Notes under the pieces: model-generated
What the model saw: the letters and a program-made list of their open reading frames with translations, nothing else
Database searches by the model: none
What the model was told of the DNA's origin: nothing
Part shown: positions 1 to 11,332 of the stretch, in pieces
Position numbering within the stretch: the first letter of the stretch is position 1
Layout of the letters: every line of letters begins with the position of its first letter
Made by a program: the position numbers and the translations under genes
From: Acetobacter garciniae
GTDB taxonomy: Bacteria > Pseudomonadota > Alphaproteobacteria > Acetobacterales > Acetobacteraceae
Length of the DNA stretch: 64,000 bases
Direction: 5' to 3'
Assembly (NCBI RefSeq): GCF_017377735.1
Contig: NZ_JAFVMH010000002.1
Coordinates: 434,001 to 498,000 of the forward strand

Positions 1-476
1 GCGACACCCGCACGGTTCAGGTCCACGAAGGATTTTGTGGGGTCCTGGTCATGCAGCAGCTTGCCCGCATCCTGTTCCAGATGCAGGCGGGTAATGCCGA
101 TCTCGCGCGTGTCACCATTTTGCAGTTCGATGGTGATGGTGCCCGTACCCACGATGGGGTGCGTGAACTGGCTGATCTGGTAGCCCTGCGGCAGGTCGGC
201 ATAAAAGTAGTTCTTGCGATCGAACCGGCTGTGCAGGTTGATCTGGGCTTTCAGCCCCAGCCCGGTTCGGATGGCCTGGGCCACGCATTCATGGTTGATG
301 ACCGGCAGCATGCCCGGGAATGCCGCATCCACCAGGCTGACCTGTGTGTTGGGGTCCGCCCCGAAGGTGGTGGAGGCCCCCGAAAACAGCTTGGACTGGC
401 TGACAACCTGGGCGTGGACTTCAAGCCCCACCACAATTTCCCACGGGCCGGTCTGCCCTTCGATCACGTAGCTCAT
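1..476 (-). CDS. gatB: Asp/Glu-tRNA amidotransferase subunit B (partial)
   Basis: N-terminal part of GatB, which activates mischarged Glu-tRNA(Gln) or Asp-tRNA(Asn) and receives ammonia from GatA. The visible 158 residues begin [23 protein letters not shown] and carry the family segments GLEVHAQ, KLFSGA and [12 protein letters not shown]. The gene runs off the left edge, so the C-terminal part is missing. Its ATG overlaps the TGA of gatA by four bases (ATGA), which points to translational coupling in a gatC-gatA-gatB operon. Identity is clear from sequence. Confidence 0.96.
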   Translation of the reverse strand, partial: MSYVIEGQTGPWEIVVGLEVHAQVVSQSKLFSGASTTFGADPNTQVSLVDAAFPGMLPVINHECVAQAIRTGLGLKAQINLHSRFDRKNYFYADLPQGYQISQFTHPIVGTGTITIELQNGDTREIGITRLHLEQDAGKLLHDQDPTKSFVDLNRAGV

Positions 477-1960
477 GCGCCTGCTCCCGCATGGACGGCG
501 GGCAGATGCGTAAAGCCCGCCGCCGCTTCCAGCGCGCCGCCAATGGACAGCACGGTTTCTTCATCGAAATGTCGGCCGATCACCTGCAACCCAAGCGGCA
601 GGCCGGCACCATCCAGCCCCACGGGCACGGACAGGGCGGGCACGCCGGCCAGGCTGGCAGGCACGGTGAAAATATCGTTCAGGTACATCTGCACCGGATC
701 GTTCATGTTCTCGCCTTGGGCGAAGGCAGCCGACGGGGCTGTGGGGGTCAGCAGCACGTCCACGTTTTCGAACGCCTGTTCGAAATCGCGGCGGATCAGC
801 GTGCGCACCTTCTGGGCCTTGAGGTAATACGCATCGTAATACCCGGCGGACAGCACATAGGTGCCCATCAGGATCCGGTTGCGCACTTCCGGGCCGAAGC
901 CTGCCGCCCGGCTTGCTTCGTACACCCCGTCGAGCGAGGGTGCATCCACCCGCGTGCCAAAGCGGATACCGTCATAGCGCGCGAGGTTGGAGGAACATTC
1001 CGCCGGGGCGATAATGTAGTAGCTGGTCAGCCCGTAGCGCGTATGGGGGAGGGAGACATCCACCACCTCGCACCCGGCATCCTTCAGCCAGGCAATGCCC
1101 TGGTCCCACATGGCCTGGATTTCGGCAGGCAGGCCGGGGGCGCGGTATTCCGCCGGAATGCCCACGCGCAGGCCCTTCACGCTCTTGCCCACGGCTTCGT
1201 GGAAGGCGGGCACCGGCCGGTTGGAACTGGTGCTGTCGCGTTCGTCGAACCCCGCCATGGCCTGGAGCATCAGCCCCGCATCCGCCACGCTGCGGGTCAT
1301 GGGGCCCGCCTGGTCGAGCGAGCTTGCATAGGCGATCACGCCCCAGCGGCTGCACCGGCCATAGGTGGGCTTGAGCCCCACGATACCGCAATAGGCGGCG
1401 GGCTGGCGGATGGACCCACCCGTATCCGTGCCCGTGGCGGCAAGGGCCAGACCAGCGGCCACGGCGGCCGAAGACCCGCCCGAAGACCCGCCGGGCACCA
1501 GTGCCACGCTGGGGTCGGAAGCTTTCTGCCACGGATTGGTGGCGGGCCCGAAGGCGGAGGACATGTTGGCCGAACCCATGGCGAACTCGTCCAGATTGGT
1601 CTTGCCCAGGAACACCGCCCCTTCGCGCAGCAGGTTGGCCGTGACCGTGCTTTCATACGGGGGCACGAAATCAGCCAGGATCTTGCTTGCAGCCGTCGTG
1701 CGCACACCCTTAGTGCAGAACAGGTCCTTGATACCGATGGGCAGCCCGTCCATCAGCCCCGGATTGCCAGCGGCGTAGCGGGCGTCGGCTGCGTCGGCGG
1801 CGGCCAGCACGTCTTGCGCGGGCAGGGTGGTGATATAGGCGTTCAGGGCCGGGTTCAGCCGGGTTATGGCGTCCAGATGGGCGGTGGCGAGTTCACGCGC
1901 GGAAAACTTGCGCGCGCTCAGGCCCGCGCGGGCCTGGGTCAGTGTCAGTCGGCTCAGCAT
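473..1960 (-). CDS. gatA: Asp/Glu-tRNA amidotransferase subunit A
   Basis: Glutaminase/amidase subunit of the cytoplasmic GatCAB complex, 495 residues, the usual family length. The amidase-signature Ser-cisSer-Lys triad is visible: Lys in [14 protein letters not shown] (residue about 80), the serine-rich [15 protein letters not shown] loop and the nucleophile region [16 protein letters not shown]. The protein starts at the ATG that overlaps the gatC stop (TAATG) and ends in the ATGA overlap with gatB. The three genes therefore form one tightly coupled minus-strand operon. The presence of GatCAB implies that the cell makes Gln-tRNA and/or Asn-tRNA by the indirect route. Confidence 0.97.
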   Translation of the reverse strand: MLSRLTLTQARAGLSARKFSARELATAHLDAITRLNPALNAYITTLPAQDVLAAADAADARYAAGNPGLMDGLPIGIKDLFCTKGVRTTAASKILADFVPPYESTVTANLLREGAVFLGKTNLDEFAMGSANMSSAFGPATNPWQKASDPSVALVPGGSSGGSSAAVAAGLALAATGTDTGGSIRQPAAYCGIVGLKPTYGRCSRWGVIAYASSLDQAGPMTRSVADAGLMLQAMAGFDERDSTSSNRPVPAFHEAVGKSVKGLRVGIPAEYRAPGLPAEIQAMWDQGIAWLKDAGCEVVDVSLPHTRYGLTSYYIIAPAECSSNLARYDGIRFGTRVDAPSLDGVYEASRAAGFGPEVRNRILMGTYVLSAGYYDAYYLKAQKVRTLIRRDFEQAFENVDVLLTPTAPSAAFAQGENMNDPVQMYLNDIFTVPASLAGVPALSVPVGLDGAGLPLGLQVIGRHFDEETVLSIGGALEAAAGFTHLPAVHAGAGA

Positions 1961-2247
1961 TATTCGACCACCTTGGGTACTGTGTAGAAAGGCCCGGATG
2001 TTTCGGGCGCGCAGGCCAGCAGGGCGTCGCGGCAGTTGCCGTCGGTCACCTTGTCCGCACGCTGGCGCAGGGCTTCCGTTTCGGTTCCCACCATGGGGGG
2101 CACGCCCTCGACATCCACTTCGGCCAACTGGTCGATCCAGCCCAGAATGTCGTTCAGTTTCTGGCGTGTGGCCTCAAGCTCTGCGTCTTCAAGGCCGATG
2201 CGGGCCAGTTTGGCGATGCGCCGGGTGGTCGCAAGGTCTAGCGACAT
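1960..2247 (-). CDS. gatC: Asp/Glu-tRNA amidotransferase subunit C
   Basis: Small subunit (95 residues) that wraps around and stabilises GatA in the GatCAB complex. The N-terminal segment [14 protein letters not shown] and the later motif [22 protein letters not shown] are typical of GatC. The chosen ATG has an AGAGGGG Shine-Dalgarno about 9 nt upstream; longer in-frame starts further up lack the family N terminus and run antisense into ruvX. This is the first gene of the gatC-gatA-gatB operon and is divergent from ruvX across about 80 bp. Confidence 0.95.
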   Translation of the reverse strand: MSLDLATTRRIAKLARIGLEDAELEATRQKLNDILGWIDQLAEVDVEGVPPMVGTETEALRQRADKVTDGNCRDALLACAPETSGPFYTVPKVVE

Positions 2248-2328
2248 GAAAGCGGACCCCTCTTTGTTCAGGCTGATATGGTGAAAAGCCCCTAGCATAA
2301 TCGGGGGCGGTGCAACATACCATGGGGC

Positions 2329-2796
2329 ATGACTCTTCTCAGCCTGGACGCCCTTGCCGCAACCCTGCCCCCCCACGCCCGCCTGCTGGGCATAGACCCC
2401 GGCAGCAAGCAGGTGGGGTTGGCCATGTCCGATGTCTCGCGCATGGTGGCCTCCCCGCTGGAGGTGCTCAAGCGCGGCAAATTGGGGCCGATGGCAGCCC
2501 ATATCACCACCCTGGCGCGCGAACATGGCATAGCAGCCATGGTGGTGGGCGTGCCGCTTTCGCTGGACGGGTCTTTCGGCCCGGCGGCACAGGCGGCGCG
2601 CGACTGGGCCATGGCGCTGTCCGAACAGACGGGCCTGCCTGCCTGCCTGTGGGACGAACGCCTGTCTTCAGCGGCTGTTAACCGCATGCTGATACTGGAA
2701 GCCGACCTGACCCGGGCCCGCCGGGCGGCAATGGTGGACAAGCTGGCCGCCGCCTACATCCTGCAGGCCGCACTGGACCGGCTGGCCGCGCTGTAA
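2329..2796 (+). CDS. ruvX: Putative pre-16S rRNA nuclease / Holliday junction resolvase (YqgF)
   Basis: YqgF/RuvX family protein of 155 residues with an RNase H fold. Family studies implicate it in 16S rRNA 5'-end maturation, and earlier work in recombination. The catalytic acidic positions are recognisable in LLGIDPGSKQVGLAMSD (first Asp near residue 23), in VVGVPLSLDGSFGP, in LWDERLSS and in the final MVDKLAAAYILQ (last Asp). It stands alone on the plus strand, divergent from gatC. No close downstream partner. Confidence 0.93.
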   Translation: MTLLSLDALAATLPPHARLLGIDPGSKQVGLAMSDVSRMVASPLEVLKRGKLGPMAAHITTLAREHGIAAMVVGVPLSLDGSFGPAAQAARDWAMALSEQTGLPACLWDERLSSAAVNRMLILEADLTRARRAAMVDKLAAAYILQAALDRLAAL

Positions 2797-2897
2797 GCTG
2801 CCGCTCACCCGAACTTGCGGGGTGGGGGCTCATATTTGCCATAAAGGCGGGTCATGGTGAAAATCATAGTCGGGATCACAGTGAGAAGGAGAACCGC

Positions 2898-3509
2898 GTG
2901 TCCAGACAATTATTTTCCTCCGCCGTCTTGACCATGGTGGGGGCTGCCGTCTTTGCATGCAGCCTGCCTGCGGCCCAGGCCCAGACCAATTCATCGTCCA
3001 CCGCGCAGCCGGGCGTGCTGGGCCAGACCTGGCAGCAGACCCGCAACGATACCTCCGCCGCGTGGGACAAGACCAAGGCGGGCACCGCGAAGGCGTGGGA
3101 CAAGACCCGCAACGGCAGCGAGACCGCGTGGGACAAGACCAAGGGCGGCACTGAGAAGGTGTGGGACAAGACCCGCAACGGTAGCGAGACCGCGTGGGAC
3201 AAGACCAAGGGCGGCACCGCGAAGGCGTGGGACAAGACCCGCAACGGCAGCGAGACCGCGTGGGATAAAACCAAGGGCGGCACCGAGAAGGTGTGGGACA
3301 AGACCCGTAACGGCAGCGAGACCGCGTGGGACAAGACCAAGGGCGGCACCGAAAAAGCGTGGGACAAGACCCGGCAGGGAACGACCCATGCGGCCCAGGA
3401 CGTAGGGCAATGGAGTGAAAAGACAGGCCAGAAGATAGGCTCGTTCGGCCGCAATGTCGGCAACAGCGTCGGCCAGGGTTTTCACGACACGTTTTCGGGC
3501 GACAAGTAA
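2898..3509 (+). CDS. Exported protein built of 11-residue WDKT repeats
   Basis: A 203-residue protein starting at GTG with a good AGAAGGAG Shine-Dalgarno 7 nt upstream. A signal peptide (hydrophobic LTMVGAAVFACSLPAAQAQ, cleavage likely after AQA) predicts export. Residues 55-164 are ten back-to-back 11-residue units of the form (A/V)WDKT(K/R)xGxxx, mostly alternating a Lys and an Arg version so that the true period is 22 residues (66 bp). A diverged unit, TWQQTRNDTSA, precedes them. The C-terminal 39 residues are Gly/Phe-rich and not repeated. Eleven-residue periodicity is known from amphipathic helices in LEA proteins, apolipoproteins and synuclein, so a membrane- or stress-associated helix is possible; function is unknown. 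Confidence 0.85.
   Translation: MSRQLFSSAVLTMVGAAVFACSLPAAQAQTNSSSTAQPGVLGQTWQQTRNDTSAAWDKTKAGTAKAWDKTRNGSETAWDKTKGGTEKVWDKTRNGSETAWDKTKGGTAKAWDKTRNGSETAWDKTKGGTEKVWDKTRNGSETAWDKTKGGTEKAWDKTRQGTTHAAQDVGQWSEKTGQKIGSFGRNVGNSVGQGFHDTFSGDK
3060..3389 (+). repeat. Tandem coding repeat (10 x 33 bp; 66-bp higher-order unit)
   Basis: The DNA behind residues 55-164 of the WDKT-repeat protein. Units differ at few positions, and the 66-bp pair (Lys unit plus Arg unit, ending KGGTEK or KGGTAK and RNGSET) recurs nearly identically. This is the pattern left by recent unequal recombination or slippage, so copy number may vary between strains. It is in frame throughout, so it is a protein repeat and not a CRISPR. 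Confidence 0.9.
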
Positions 3510-3661
3510 CCGCGATCCCGTAGCGCCTGCATCCGCGGTCCCGGTCGCGCCGCGTTGCGTGTCAGGCGTGGGTGAGCCCGCGCAACCTGCTGGCGCAGGC
3601 GGGCTTGCGCTGGGCTATTGCGCGGGGCTGGCAGGGCCTGGACTGTCCGGCGCAAGGCCTG

Positions 3662-5221
3662 TCAGTTCACCGTTCTGACGGGGTCGGCCGGTGCGCCGGG
3701 TGCCGCCGTAAAGACACCCTGCCACGTGGCGGGCTGGTCTTTCATGCCGCTGTCATTGCGGTGCCACCAGCCCCCGCCCAATGCCTGGAACAGGCCGACC
3801 GTGTCTGAAAAACGGGCAACCCGCGCCTGAACCAGCGCCTGGCGGGCTTGCAGGGCCTGCTGCTGGATTGTCATCATCATGGCCACGCTGACATCGCCCA
3901 TCGTGTTCTGCGCATGGGTGATTTTAACGCTTTGCTGCGCTGTCGCATCGCTCTGCTGCGTGGCGGACAGGGTATCAGCATCGTCCTGGAGGGCGTGGAG
4001 CGCGTCGGCCACGTTCTGGATCGCGTCCAGAACCGTCGCGCGATAGGTCTTGCTGGATGCCAGAAGCGTATCGCGCGCCTCACGCTCCAGGTGCCAGAGT
4101 TGAAAACCCTGAAAGAGTGGCTGGGCCAGCATGGCACCAATCTGCCAGTTGCCCGAACCGGGCGCGAAGAACTGGCTCATGGCGTTCACGGCTTGCCCCG
4201 GCGTTGCCGAAAGCTGGACATTGGGCAGCCGGTTGGCGATCGCGACCCCCACCTGCGCGCTGTTGATATGCATCTGCGCTTCCGCCGCGCGCACATCGGG
4301 GCGCTGTTCAAGCAGTTGCGACGGCAGGGAAACGGGCAGGTTCTGCGGCAGGTGGAATTCATCCAGCCGGGGTTCGGGCAGGACTTCATCGGGGGTGACA
4401 CCGACAAGCGTCGCGATCTGGTCGTGCGCCTGTTCGGCCTGCAGTTTCAGCGGCGGCAGGCTGGCTGCGGTATTTGTCACCACGGTCTGCTGGGCCAGCA
4501 CGTCCGCCAAGGCCACATCCCCCAAGCGGTACCGTTCCTGTAGAATATGCAGCAGGTCTTTCTGCATGGTAAGCTGGTCGTTCAGAACCGCGATCTGCGC
4601 ATTGGCGCTGGCCTGCTGCAAAACTGCTACCAGCAGGGAATTGATGATGGTGTTCACCATCGCCTCAAGCTGGAAACGCTCCACCTCCGCCTGGGCCGCC
4701 GCCGCCTCCATCTGCCGCCGCAACCCGCCCCACAGGTCGGGCTGGTAGGAAATATTCAACTGCAACGTATGCAGGTTGTAGAGATAGCTGTTGTTGCCCG
4801 GCACGGGGGACAGGGCCCGGGTGGTCTTGTTGCGCGTGGGGTTGAACATGGCCGAAATGCTCGGGAACATCGGGGCAGCCTGGACCTTGGCCTGTTCCCA
4901 CGCGGCCTTGAGCGTGGTCTGCGCACTTTGCAGGGTCGGGTTGTTCGCGCGCGCGCGCGCGACCAGCGTGTTCAGTTCGGGCACGCCGAACAGCGTCCAC
5001 CATTCCCCTTCCACGTCCGCACCCTGGTTCAGGGTCTGGCTGGCCATGGTCTGGCCGGTCAGGGATGTCTGGGTCACGGTGGTCGGGGCCGGGCCGGGCT
5101 GGTAGCGCGCCTTGCCATCAAGGGTCGGGCGATGGAAATCCGGCCCGACGGAACAGCCTGTCAGCGATACGGCAATGAAGGCCGCCAGCACCGTGCGGTA
5201 GTCAAGAACGCGCGCCATCAT
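3662..5221 (-). CDS. Efflux RND transporter outer-membrane lipoprotein (NodT/OprM family)
   Basis: TolC-like outer-membrane factor that would complete a tripartite RND or MFS efflux pump. The preferred start gives a lipoprotein signal ending LTGC at residue 23. It is followed by the family features FHRP, GEWWTLFGVPELNTLVARARANNPTL, QPDLWGGLRRQ, two long outer-membrane-efflux (OEP) domains with helices rich in Ala/Gln, and LPSQLLEQRPDVRAAEAQ. Length (519 residues) is normal. A further upstream in-frame ATG exists but would add 28 residues before the lipoprotein signal. No inner-membrane pump or adaptor gene is adjacent, so the partner is encoded elsewhere. The MM at the start leaves a one-codon uncertainty. 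Confidence 0.9.
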   Translation of the reverse strand: MMARVLDYRTVLAAFIAVSLTGCSVGPDFHRPTLDGKARYQPGPAPTTVTQTSLTGQTMASQTLNQGADVEGEWWTLFGVPELNTLVARARANNPTLQSAQTTLKAAWEQAKVQAAPMFPSISAMFNPTRNKTTRALSPVPGNNSYLYNLHTLQLNISYQPDLWGGLRRQMEAAAAQAEVERFQLEAMVNTIINSLLVAVLQQASANAQIAVLNDQLTMQKDLLHILQERYRLGDVALADVLAQQTVVTNTAASLPPLKLQAEQAHDQIATLVGVTPDEVLPEPRLDEFHLPQNLPVSLPSQLLEQRPDVRAAEAQMHINSAQVGVAIANRLPNVQLSATPGQAVNAMSQFFAPGSGNWQIGAMLAQPLFQGFQLWHLEREARDTLLASSKTYRATVLDAIQNVADALHALQDDADTLSATQQSDATAQQSVKITHAQNTMGDVSVAMMMTIQQQALQARQALVQARVARFSDTVGLFQALGGGWWHRNDSGMKDQPATWQGVFTAAPGAPADPVRTVN

Positions 5222-5709
5222 CCGCCTTTGGTTTGACACCGGCCCGGGTGCCGAAAGCTGTTCGAACAAAATTACGTCAGGCACGCGACCCATGCCGGAT
5301 GCCAACGATCATGACATCGTCCGTCCCGGCCCCGTACCCCGACTTTGTTTTTCTACAGAGTATTGCGCCGCAATCAAGGCAGGCCGTCCTGTCCGCCGGC
5401 GTGGCCTGCTCCCCGTCGCAAGACGGTAGGCAGGCTTTGAGGCAGTGCGGTCAAGTGCGATCACGAAAGTTTCATAATCGCCGGGGCGATGGACGCAGGG
5501 TCAAGGCGGCTCTCCCGCCGAAGGCTGATGCCAACAGGGCAGGCAAGGGGGTAACGCAGCGTGCGTCTTGTTGCCGGAGCGGTTCAAACCGGCTGGGGGC
5601 TTTGCGGTTTTGGGCAAAAAAATGCGCGCCCCAGCCAGGAAAAGGGCCGGAGCGCGCATAGGCATGGGCAGGGGGCAGTGCAGGTGCTGCGCCCTGTGAA
5701 GTGGCTGGC
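5222..5709. other. Intergenic region between the efflux lipoprotein and thiC
   Basis: About 490 bp with no supported gene. The right part holds the thiC terminator (separate entry). The left part must hold the promoter of the efflux lipoprotein gene, transcribed leftwards; I see no convincing promoter hexamers. Confidence 0.6.
5616..5659 (-). terminator. Intrinsic terminator of thiC
   Basis: Reading the minus strand, an 11-bp stem ATGCGCGCTCC / GGGGCGCGCAT (one U-G pair) is followed at once by a run of seven T residues. It lies about 50 bp after the thiC stop codon and faces the right way. Confidence 0.85.
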
Positions 5710-7680
<1,971 letters not shown>

Positions 7681-7717
7681 CTAAGCGCGGCGCTGGCCTG
7701 CGGGCGTTGTCTTCAGG

Positions 7718-7856
7718 CACCAGTCCCTCCGCCGGTATAAGCCGGATCAGGTTCCCCGCCAGAAGCCGTATGCCGCTGGCGGCAGGGTCGCCACGGTGCC
7801 CCTGTTACGGAAGCATGAAGTGGCCTCTCAGTTCCTTGCCGGAACCCCCCTTGGTA
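7718..7856 (-). promoter_or_regulatory. TPP (THI-box) riboswitch aptamer
   Basis: The minus strand upstream of thiC carries both conserved halves of the thiamine pyrophosphate aptamer: GGGGTTCC...GGAACTGAGAG at the 5' side, and ACCTGATCCGG...CCGGCGGAGGGA at the 3' side. They are flanked by a short closing P1 helix (ACCA/TGGT). The arm between the halves (P3 region) is longer than the minimal aptamer, with extra GC-rich stem sequence. Binding of TPP should lower ThiC production. Confidence 0.93.
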
Positions 7857-7861
7857 GGGTC

Positions 7862-8041
7862 AATCAGATAGCCAAGCCTTCGCAACTGTCAAGAAAATTC
7901 ACGGAGGAATAAAAAATGCCCACAGCTTGTTCAGGATTGCGCAACGCTGATAAGCGTAATTGGCATGCACTGTCCCGAATACGCTAATAAATAAAAAAAT
8001 TTAAGATGTAAAATTTTTTCTGAGTCTGTCATGCTTTTGCC
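7862..8041 (+). promoter_or_regulatory. AT-rich promoter region of the sugar porter gene
   Basis: The stretch at about 7985-8040 is strikingly A/T-rich for this genome, with A and T runs (TAATAAATAAAAAAATTTAAG, TAAAATTTTTT). It is probably an UP-element-like or H-NS-type promoter region for the divergently placed sugar porter. It also forms the space upstream of the riboswitch transcript. No operator is evident. Confidence 0.45.
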
Positions 8042-9544
8042 ATGAAAACAGAAAAGAAAAACGCACTCGATGCGGTAAAGAATTTGGAAATGTCGCCCAA
8101 CGCCAACCGCGTATTATGGGCGGCTGCTTTTGTGTCCGCGATATGTGGGGGGCTTTACGGCTACGACACCGGCATCATTTCTGGCGCTCTATTATTAATA
8201 ACCAAAGATTTCCATCTTACCGCGGGGCAGGAGGAAATGGTTACTTCCGCCATTCTGGTCGGGGCTGTCCTTGGCGCCATGGGTATATCATGGTTATCTG
8301 AAAAGTTTGGACGGCGTATTTCCGTTATGGTCGTCACCGCTGTTTTCGTGGTGGGCGCACTGGCCTGTGGCCAGGCGCCCGATGTCACAACGCTGGTGGT
8401 GGCCCGCGTGTTCCTTGGGCTTGCGGTGGGCGGGGCCACGCAGGTGGTGCCTACCTATATTTCCGAACTTGCCCCCGCCGCCAAGCGCGGCAACCTGGTG
8501 ACATTGTTCAACGTCGCCATCGGTGTCGGCATTTTCCTGGCCAACCTGGTGGGGTTCGCCATGCGCGACGCCTGGGGCTGGCGGCCCATGATCATGATCG
8601 CAGCAGGCCCTGCGGCCTTCGTGTTCATCTGCATGTTCTTCCTGCCCAAGAGCCCGCGCTGGACGGCCGAGAACGAAGGGCTGAAATCCGCCGTGGAACA
8701 GCTTGGCCGCGTGCGCTCATCACGCAAGGCCATCCAGCGCGAAATCAACGAGATCCACGAAAGTGTCGTGGGCATGGAAGATGACGAACGCGGCTGGAAG
8801 GGGCTCATGCTGCCCTGGGCGCGCCCGGCCCTTGTCGCGGCGCTTGGCATTGCCTTCTTCACCCAGGCGGGGGGGCTGGAGATGATGATCTATTACACCC
8901 CCACCTTCCTGTCCGATGCGGGGTTCGGCAATTCCTCCGCCCTGCTGACCAGCCTTGGCGTGGCCATGGTCTACCTGATCATGACGCTGCTGGGCTGCCT
9001 GTTCGTGGATCGGATCGGCCGCCGCAGGCTGGTGCTGATCATGGGGCCGGGCTCGGTCGTCAGCCTGCTGGGGCTTGGGCTGCTCTTTGCCATGCACCCC
9101 GACAAGGGCAGCGTGGGAAGCTGGATGATCGTCGTGTTCCTGCTGCTGTTCATGATGTTCAATTCCGGCGGAATCCAGGTCGTGGGCTGGCTTTTGGGCG
9201 CCGAACTGTTTCCCTTGCCCATGCGTGCGGCGGCAACAAGCGTGCATGCCGGCGTGTTGTGGGGGGCCGACCTGCTGGTGACCGCCACCGCCCTGACACT
9301 GGTGCAGCTTATTTCGCTGGGGGGTACCATGTGGCTTTACGCCGGGGTTAACCTGGCGTCGGTGATATTCGTCTATTTCTTCGTGCCCGAGACGGCGGGC
9401 GCCTCGCTCGAGGAAATCGAAGCCGCCTTGCGCAGGGGCGATTTTGTCCCCACCGCACGCAATCACCGCCGCATCCTCACGGAAGAGGAAGCCGCGCGTG
9501 AGGAAGGCCCGGGCGGGGCGGAAACGGCTTCAGCCCCCGGCTAG
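8042..9544 (+). CDS. Sugar porter family MFS transporter (sugar/H+ symporter type)
   Basis: A 500-residue, 12-helix transporter of the sugar porter subfamily (XylE, GalP, AraE relatives). Signatures seen: GGLYGYDTGIISGALL in helix 1, EKFGRRISV in the loop 2-3, PTYISELAPAAKRG, the central PKSPRW, RIGRRRLVL in loop 8-9, and PETAGASLEEIE near the C terminus. It should import a hexose or pentose across the inner membrane; the exact sugar cannot be told. The annotated ATG lacks a clear Shine-Dalgarno. Its leader DNA is unusually A/T-rich. Confidence 0.92.
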   Translation: MKTEKKNALDAVKNLEMSPNANRVLWAAAFVSAICGGLYGYDTGIISGALLLITKDFHLTAGQEEMVTSAILVGAVLGAMGISWLSEKFGRRISVMVVTAVFVVGALACGQAPDVTTLVVARVFLGLAVGGATQVVPTYISELAPAAKRGNLVTLFNVAIGVGIFLANLVGFAMRDAWGWRPMIMIAAGPAAFVFICMFFLPKSPRWTAENEGLKSAVEQLGRVRSSRKAIQREINEIHESVVGMEDDERGWKGLMLPWARPALVAALGIAFFTQAGGLEMMIYYTPTFLSDAGFGNSSALLTSLGVAMVYLIMTLLGCLFVDRIGRRRLVLIMGPGSVVSLLGLGLLFAMHPDKGSVGSWMIVVFLLLFMMFNSGGIQVVGWLLGAELFPLPMRAAATSVHAGVLWGADLLVTATALTLVQLISLGGTMWLYAGVNLASVIFVYFFVPETAGASLEEIEAALRRGDFVPTARNHRRILTEEEAAREEGPGGAETASAPG

Positions 9545-9658
9545 GCCCCGCGCGCCCGTTCGGTGCGCAGGCGCATGGTGCTGGGTTCCGGGTCTGGGGC
9601 CCGCTACCGGGGCCCGGCAGGCCGGTGCGGCAGCCCGGCTTCGCTGGCCAGGGTCGGC

Positions 9659-10894
9659 TCAGCCTATGCCCTGGCGTATTTCGGCGGCCCCGCTTTTCTT
9701 CAGAAGGAACAGGGCCACCAGATAGACGAGCAGGCCCGTCCCGGACAGCAACGCGCCCCCCACGCCCAGCGAGCCATAGCCGAAATGGTCCGCCAGCAGC
9801 ACGCTGCCCAGCGACGCCCCCAGCGCGTTGGCGATATTGAAGGCGGAGTGGTTGAGGGAGGCGGCAAGCGTCTGCCCATCGCCTGCGAAATCCATCAGCC
9901 GGGTTTGCAGGGCCGGCCCCAGCGCGTTGACGAAGGTGGGCACCAGGAACACGTCGATCATCAGCCCCGTCGTGTCGTGCAGTACGGCGGGGAACGCCAC
10001 CATGACGGCCGCACTGCCGCCCAGGGCCAGGATAACCGCCAGATCCAGATTGCGGTCCACGATCCACGCACCGATATTGGCCCCGGCCAGCATGCCCAGG
10101 CCCCATACGACCATGAACAGCATGACCATCCATTCGGGCACGTGCGTCACGTTTTCAAGCACGCTGGTCAGGTAGGCATAAAGTGCGAACATGCCGCCAA
10201 ACCCTACCGCTGCGGTCAGTAGGGTCAGCAGCACCTGTGCATTGCCCAGTGCCGCAATTTCCTTGAGCGGGGAATTGGTGCGGTTGGGCCGGTCGGCGGG
10301 AATATAGCGCCATACGCCCGCAAAGGTCACAAGGCCGAACAGCCCGATAACCAGATATGCCACGCGCCACCCCAGATGGTCGGCTGCAAAGGTCGAGAAC
10401 GGGGCCCCGACCAGGGTCGAGATCGCAATGCCCGAAAGCACGCGCCCCACGGCCCAGCCCCGCCGCGACGGTTCCACCATGGAGGCCGCGACCAGGGCCG
10501 AAATGCCGAACAAGGCGCCATGCGGCAGCCCGGTTATGAAGCGCGCGACTTCCACCAGGCCGGGTGTGGGCATGAGAACGCTCAGGAAATTGCCGAACCC
10601 GAACAGGACCAGCAGCCCCAAAAGCAGTTCCCGCCGCGACAGCCGCGCCCCCAGCACCGTAATCAGGGGCGCGCCGATGACAACCCCCAGCGCATAGGCC
10701 GTGATGGCGTAGCCCGCATCGGCCTCGGACAGATGGAGCGAGGTCGCGAATTCGGGGAGCATGCCCATAATGGCGAACTCCCCCGTTCCTACGACGAACG
10801 TGCCGAAGGTCAGGATGAACAATGCCGCGGCACGTCCGTGTGGCGGTGCGATCCGGGTCGCATCGCCCTGAGAGAGATGTGTGTCGGTTGTCAT
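9659..10894 (-). CDS. MFS transporter, AraJ/SotB-like drug:H+ antiporter (DHA1)
   Basis: A 411-residue 12-helix MFS exporter. The N-terminal motif FVVGTGEFAIMGMLPEFA and the motif LGARLSRRELLLGL are characteristic of the DHA1 sugar-efflux/chloramphenicol-resistance group (AraJ, SotB, YdhP). GLPHGALFGISALVAASMV is the typical helix-4 region. The substrate is unknown. It lies 40 bp upstream of, and on the same strand as, the HbpS/GlcG-like gene, which would be read before it; the two may be co-transcribed. Confidence 0.9.
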   Translation of the reverse strand: MTTDTHLSQGDATRIAPPHGRAAALFILTFGTFVVGTGEFAIMGMLPEFATSLHLSEADAGYAITAYALGVVIGAPLITVLGARLSRRELLLGLLVLFGFGNFLSVLMPTPGLVEVARFITGLPHGALFGISALVAASMVEPSRRGWAVGRVLSGIAISTLVGAPFSTFAADHLGWRVAYLVIGLFGLVTFAGVWRYIPADRPNRTNSPLKEIAALGNAQVLLTLLTAAVGFGGMFALYAYLTSVLENVTHVPEWMVMLFMVVWGLGMLAGANIGAWIVDRNLDLAVILALGGSAAVMVAFPAVLHDTTGLMIDVFLVPTFVNALGPALQTRLMDFAGDGQTLAASLNHSAFNIANALGASLGSVLLADHFGYGSLGVGGALLSGTGLLVYLVALFLLKKSGAAEIRQGIG

Positions 10895-10933
10895 GAAAAA
10901 CCCAGGGAAAATGTGGTCAGGGTAAAAACAGGA

Positions 10934-11332
10934 TCAGGACGGAAGGGCAAGCAGGGCGGCGCGGGCAATGGCGATGTCATCCGCCGTGGCCGCCCCCGAT
11001 ACGCCGATAGCCCCCAGGCAGGCACCGTCCGCCGCCCTGATCGTCAGGCCGCCGCCAAAGCTGGTCAGGCCGCCATTGGTGTTCTCAAGCGAATAGGCAT
11101 CCCCGTCGGGGCGGGCGATCTGCGCGAAATCGGCGCTGTCCATCTGGAACAGGGCCGCCGTGCGGGCCTTTTTGTTGGCAACATCGATCGCACCCAGAAT
11201 GGTGCCGTCCATGCGCATGAACGCCACGGGCCATGCGGTCGCATCTACGATGGAGATGCAGACCTTGACACCCAGTTGTTCGGCATGGGCCACGGCCGCG
11301 GCAAGCATGGTGGTGGCAGAGGAAAGCTGCAT
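10934..11332 (-). CDS. HbpS/GlcG family protein
   Basis: A 132-residue protein of the heme-degrading/GlcG-HbpS fold (formerly DUF336). The alternating pattern ISIVDATAWPVAFMRMDGTILGAIDVANKKARTAALF and the C-terminal GGLTIRAADGACLGAIGVSGAATADDIAIARAAL are typical. Members bind heme or small ligands or sit in catabolic operons; a specific role cannot be assigned. The ATG at MQLSSATTM was chosen over an upstream in-frame start because it matches the family N terminus. It is directly upstream of the MFS exporter gene. Confidence 0.85.
   Translation of the reverse strand: MQLSSATTMLAAAVAHAEQLGVKVCISIVDATAWPVAFMRMDGTILGAIDVANKKARTAALFQMDSADFAQIARPDGDAYSLENTNGGLTSFGGGLTIRAADGACLGAIGVSGAATADDIAIARAALLALPS

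Noticed and set aside
491-1987. Long plus-strand open frame (498 codons) opposite gatA and gatC
   Set aside because: It is the high-GC antisense shadow of gatA; composition is Gly/His/Arg-rich with no family features, and gatA is certain.
3060-3389. Regular 33/66-bp repeats that might suggest a CRISPR or satellite
   Set aside because: Repeats are contiguous with no unique spacers and stay in frame as WDKT protein units.
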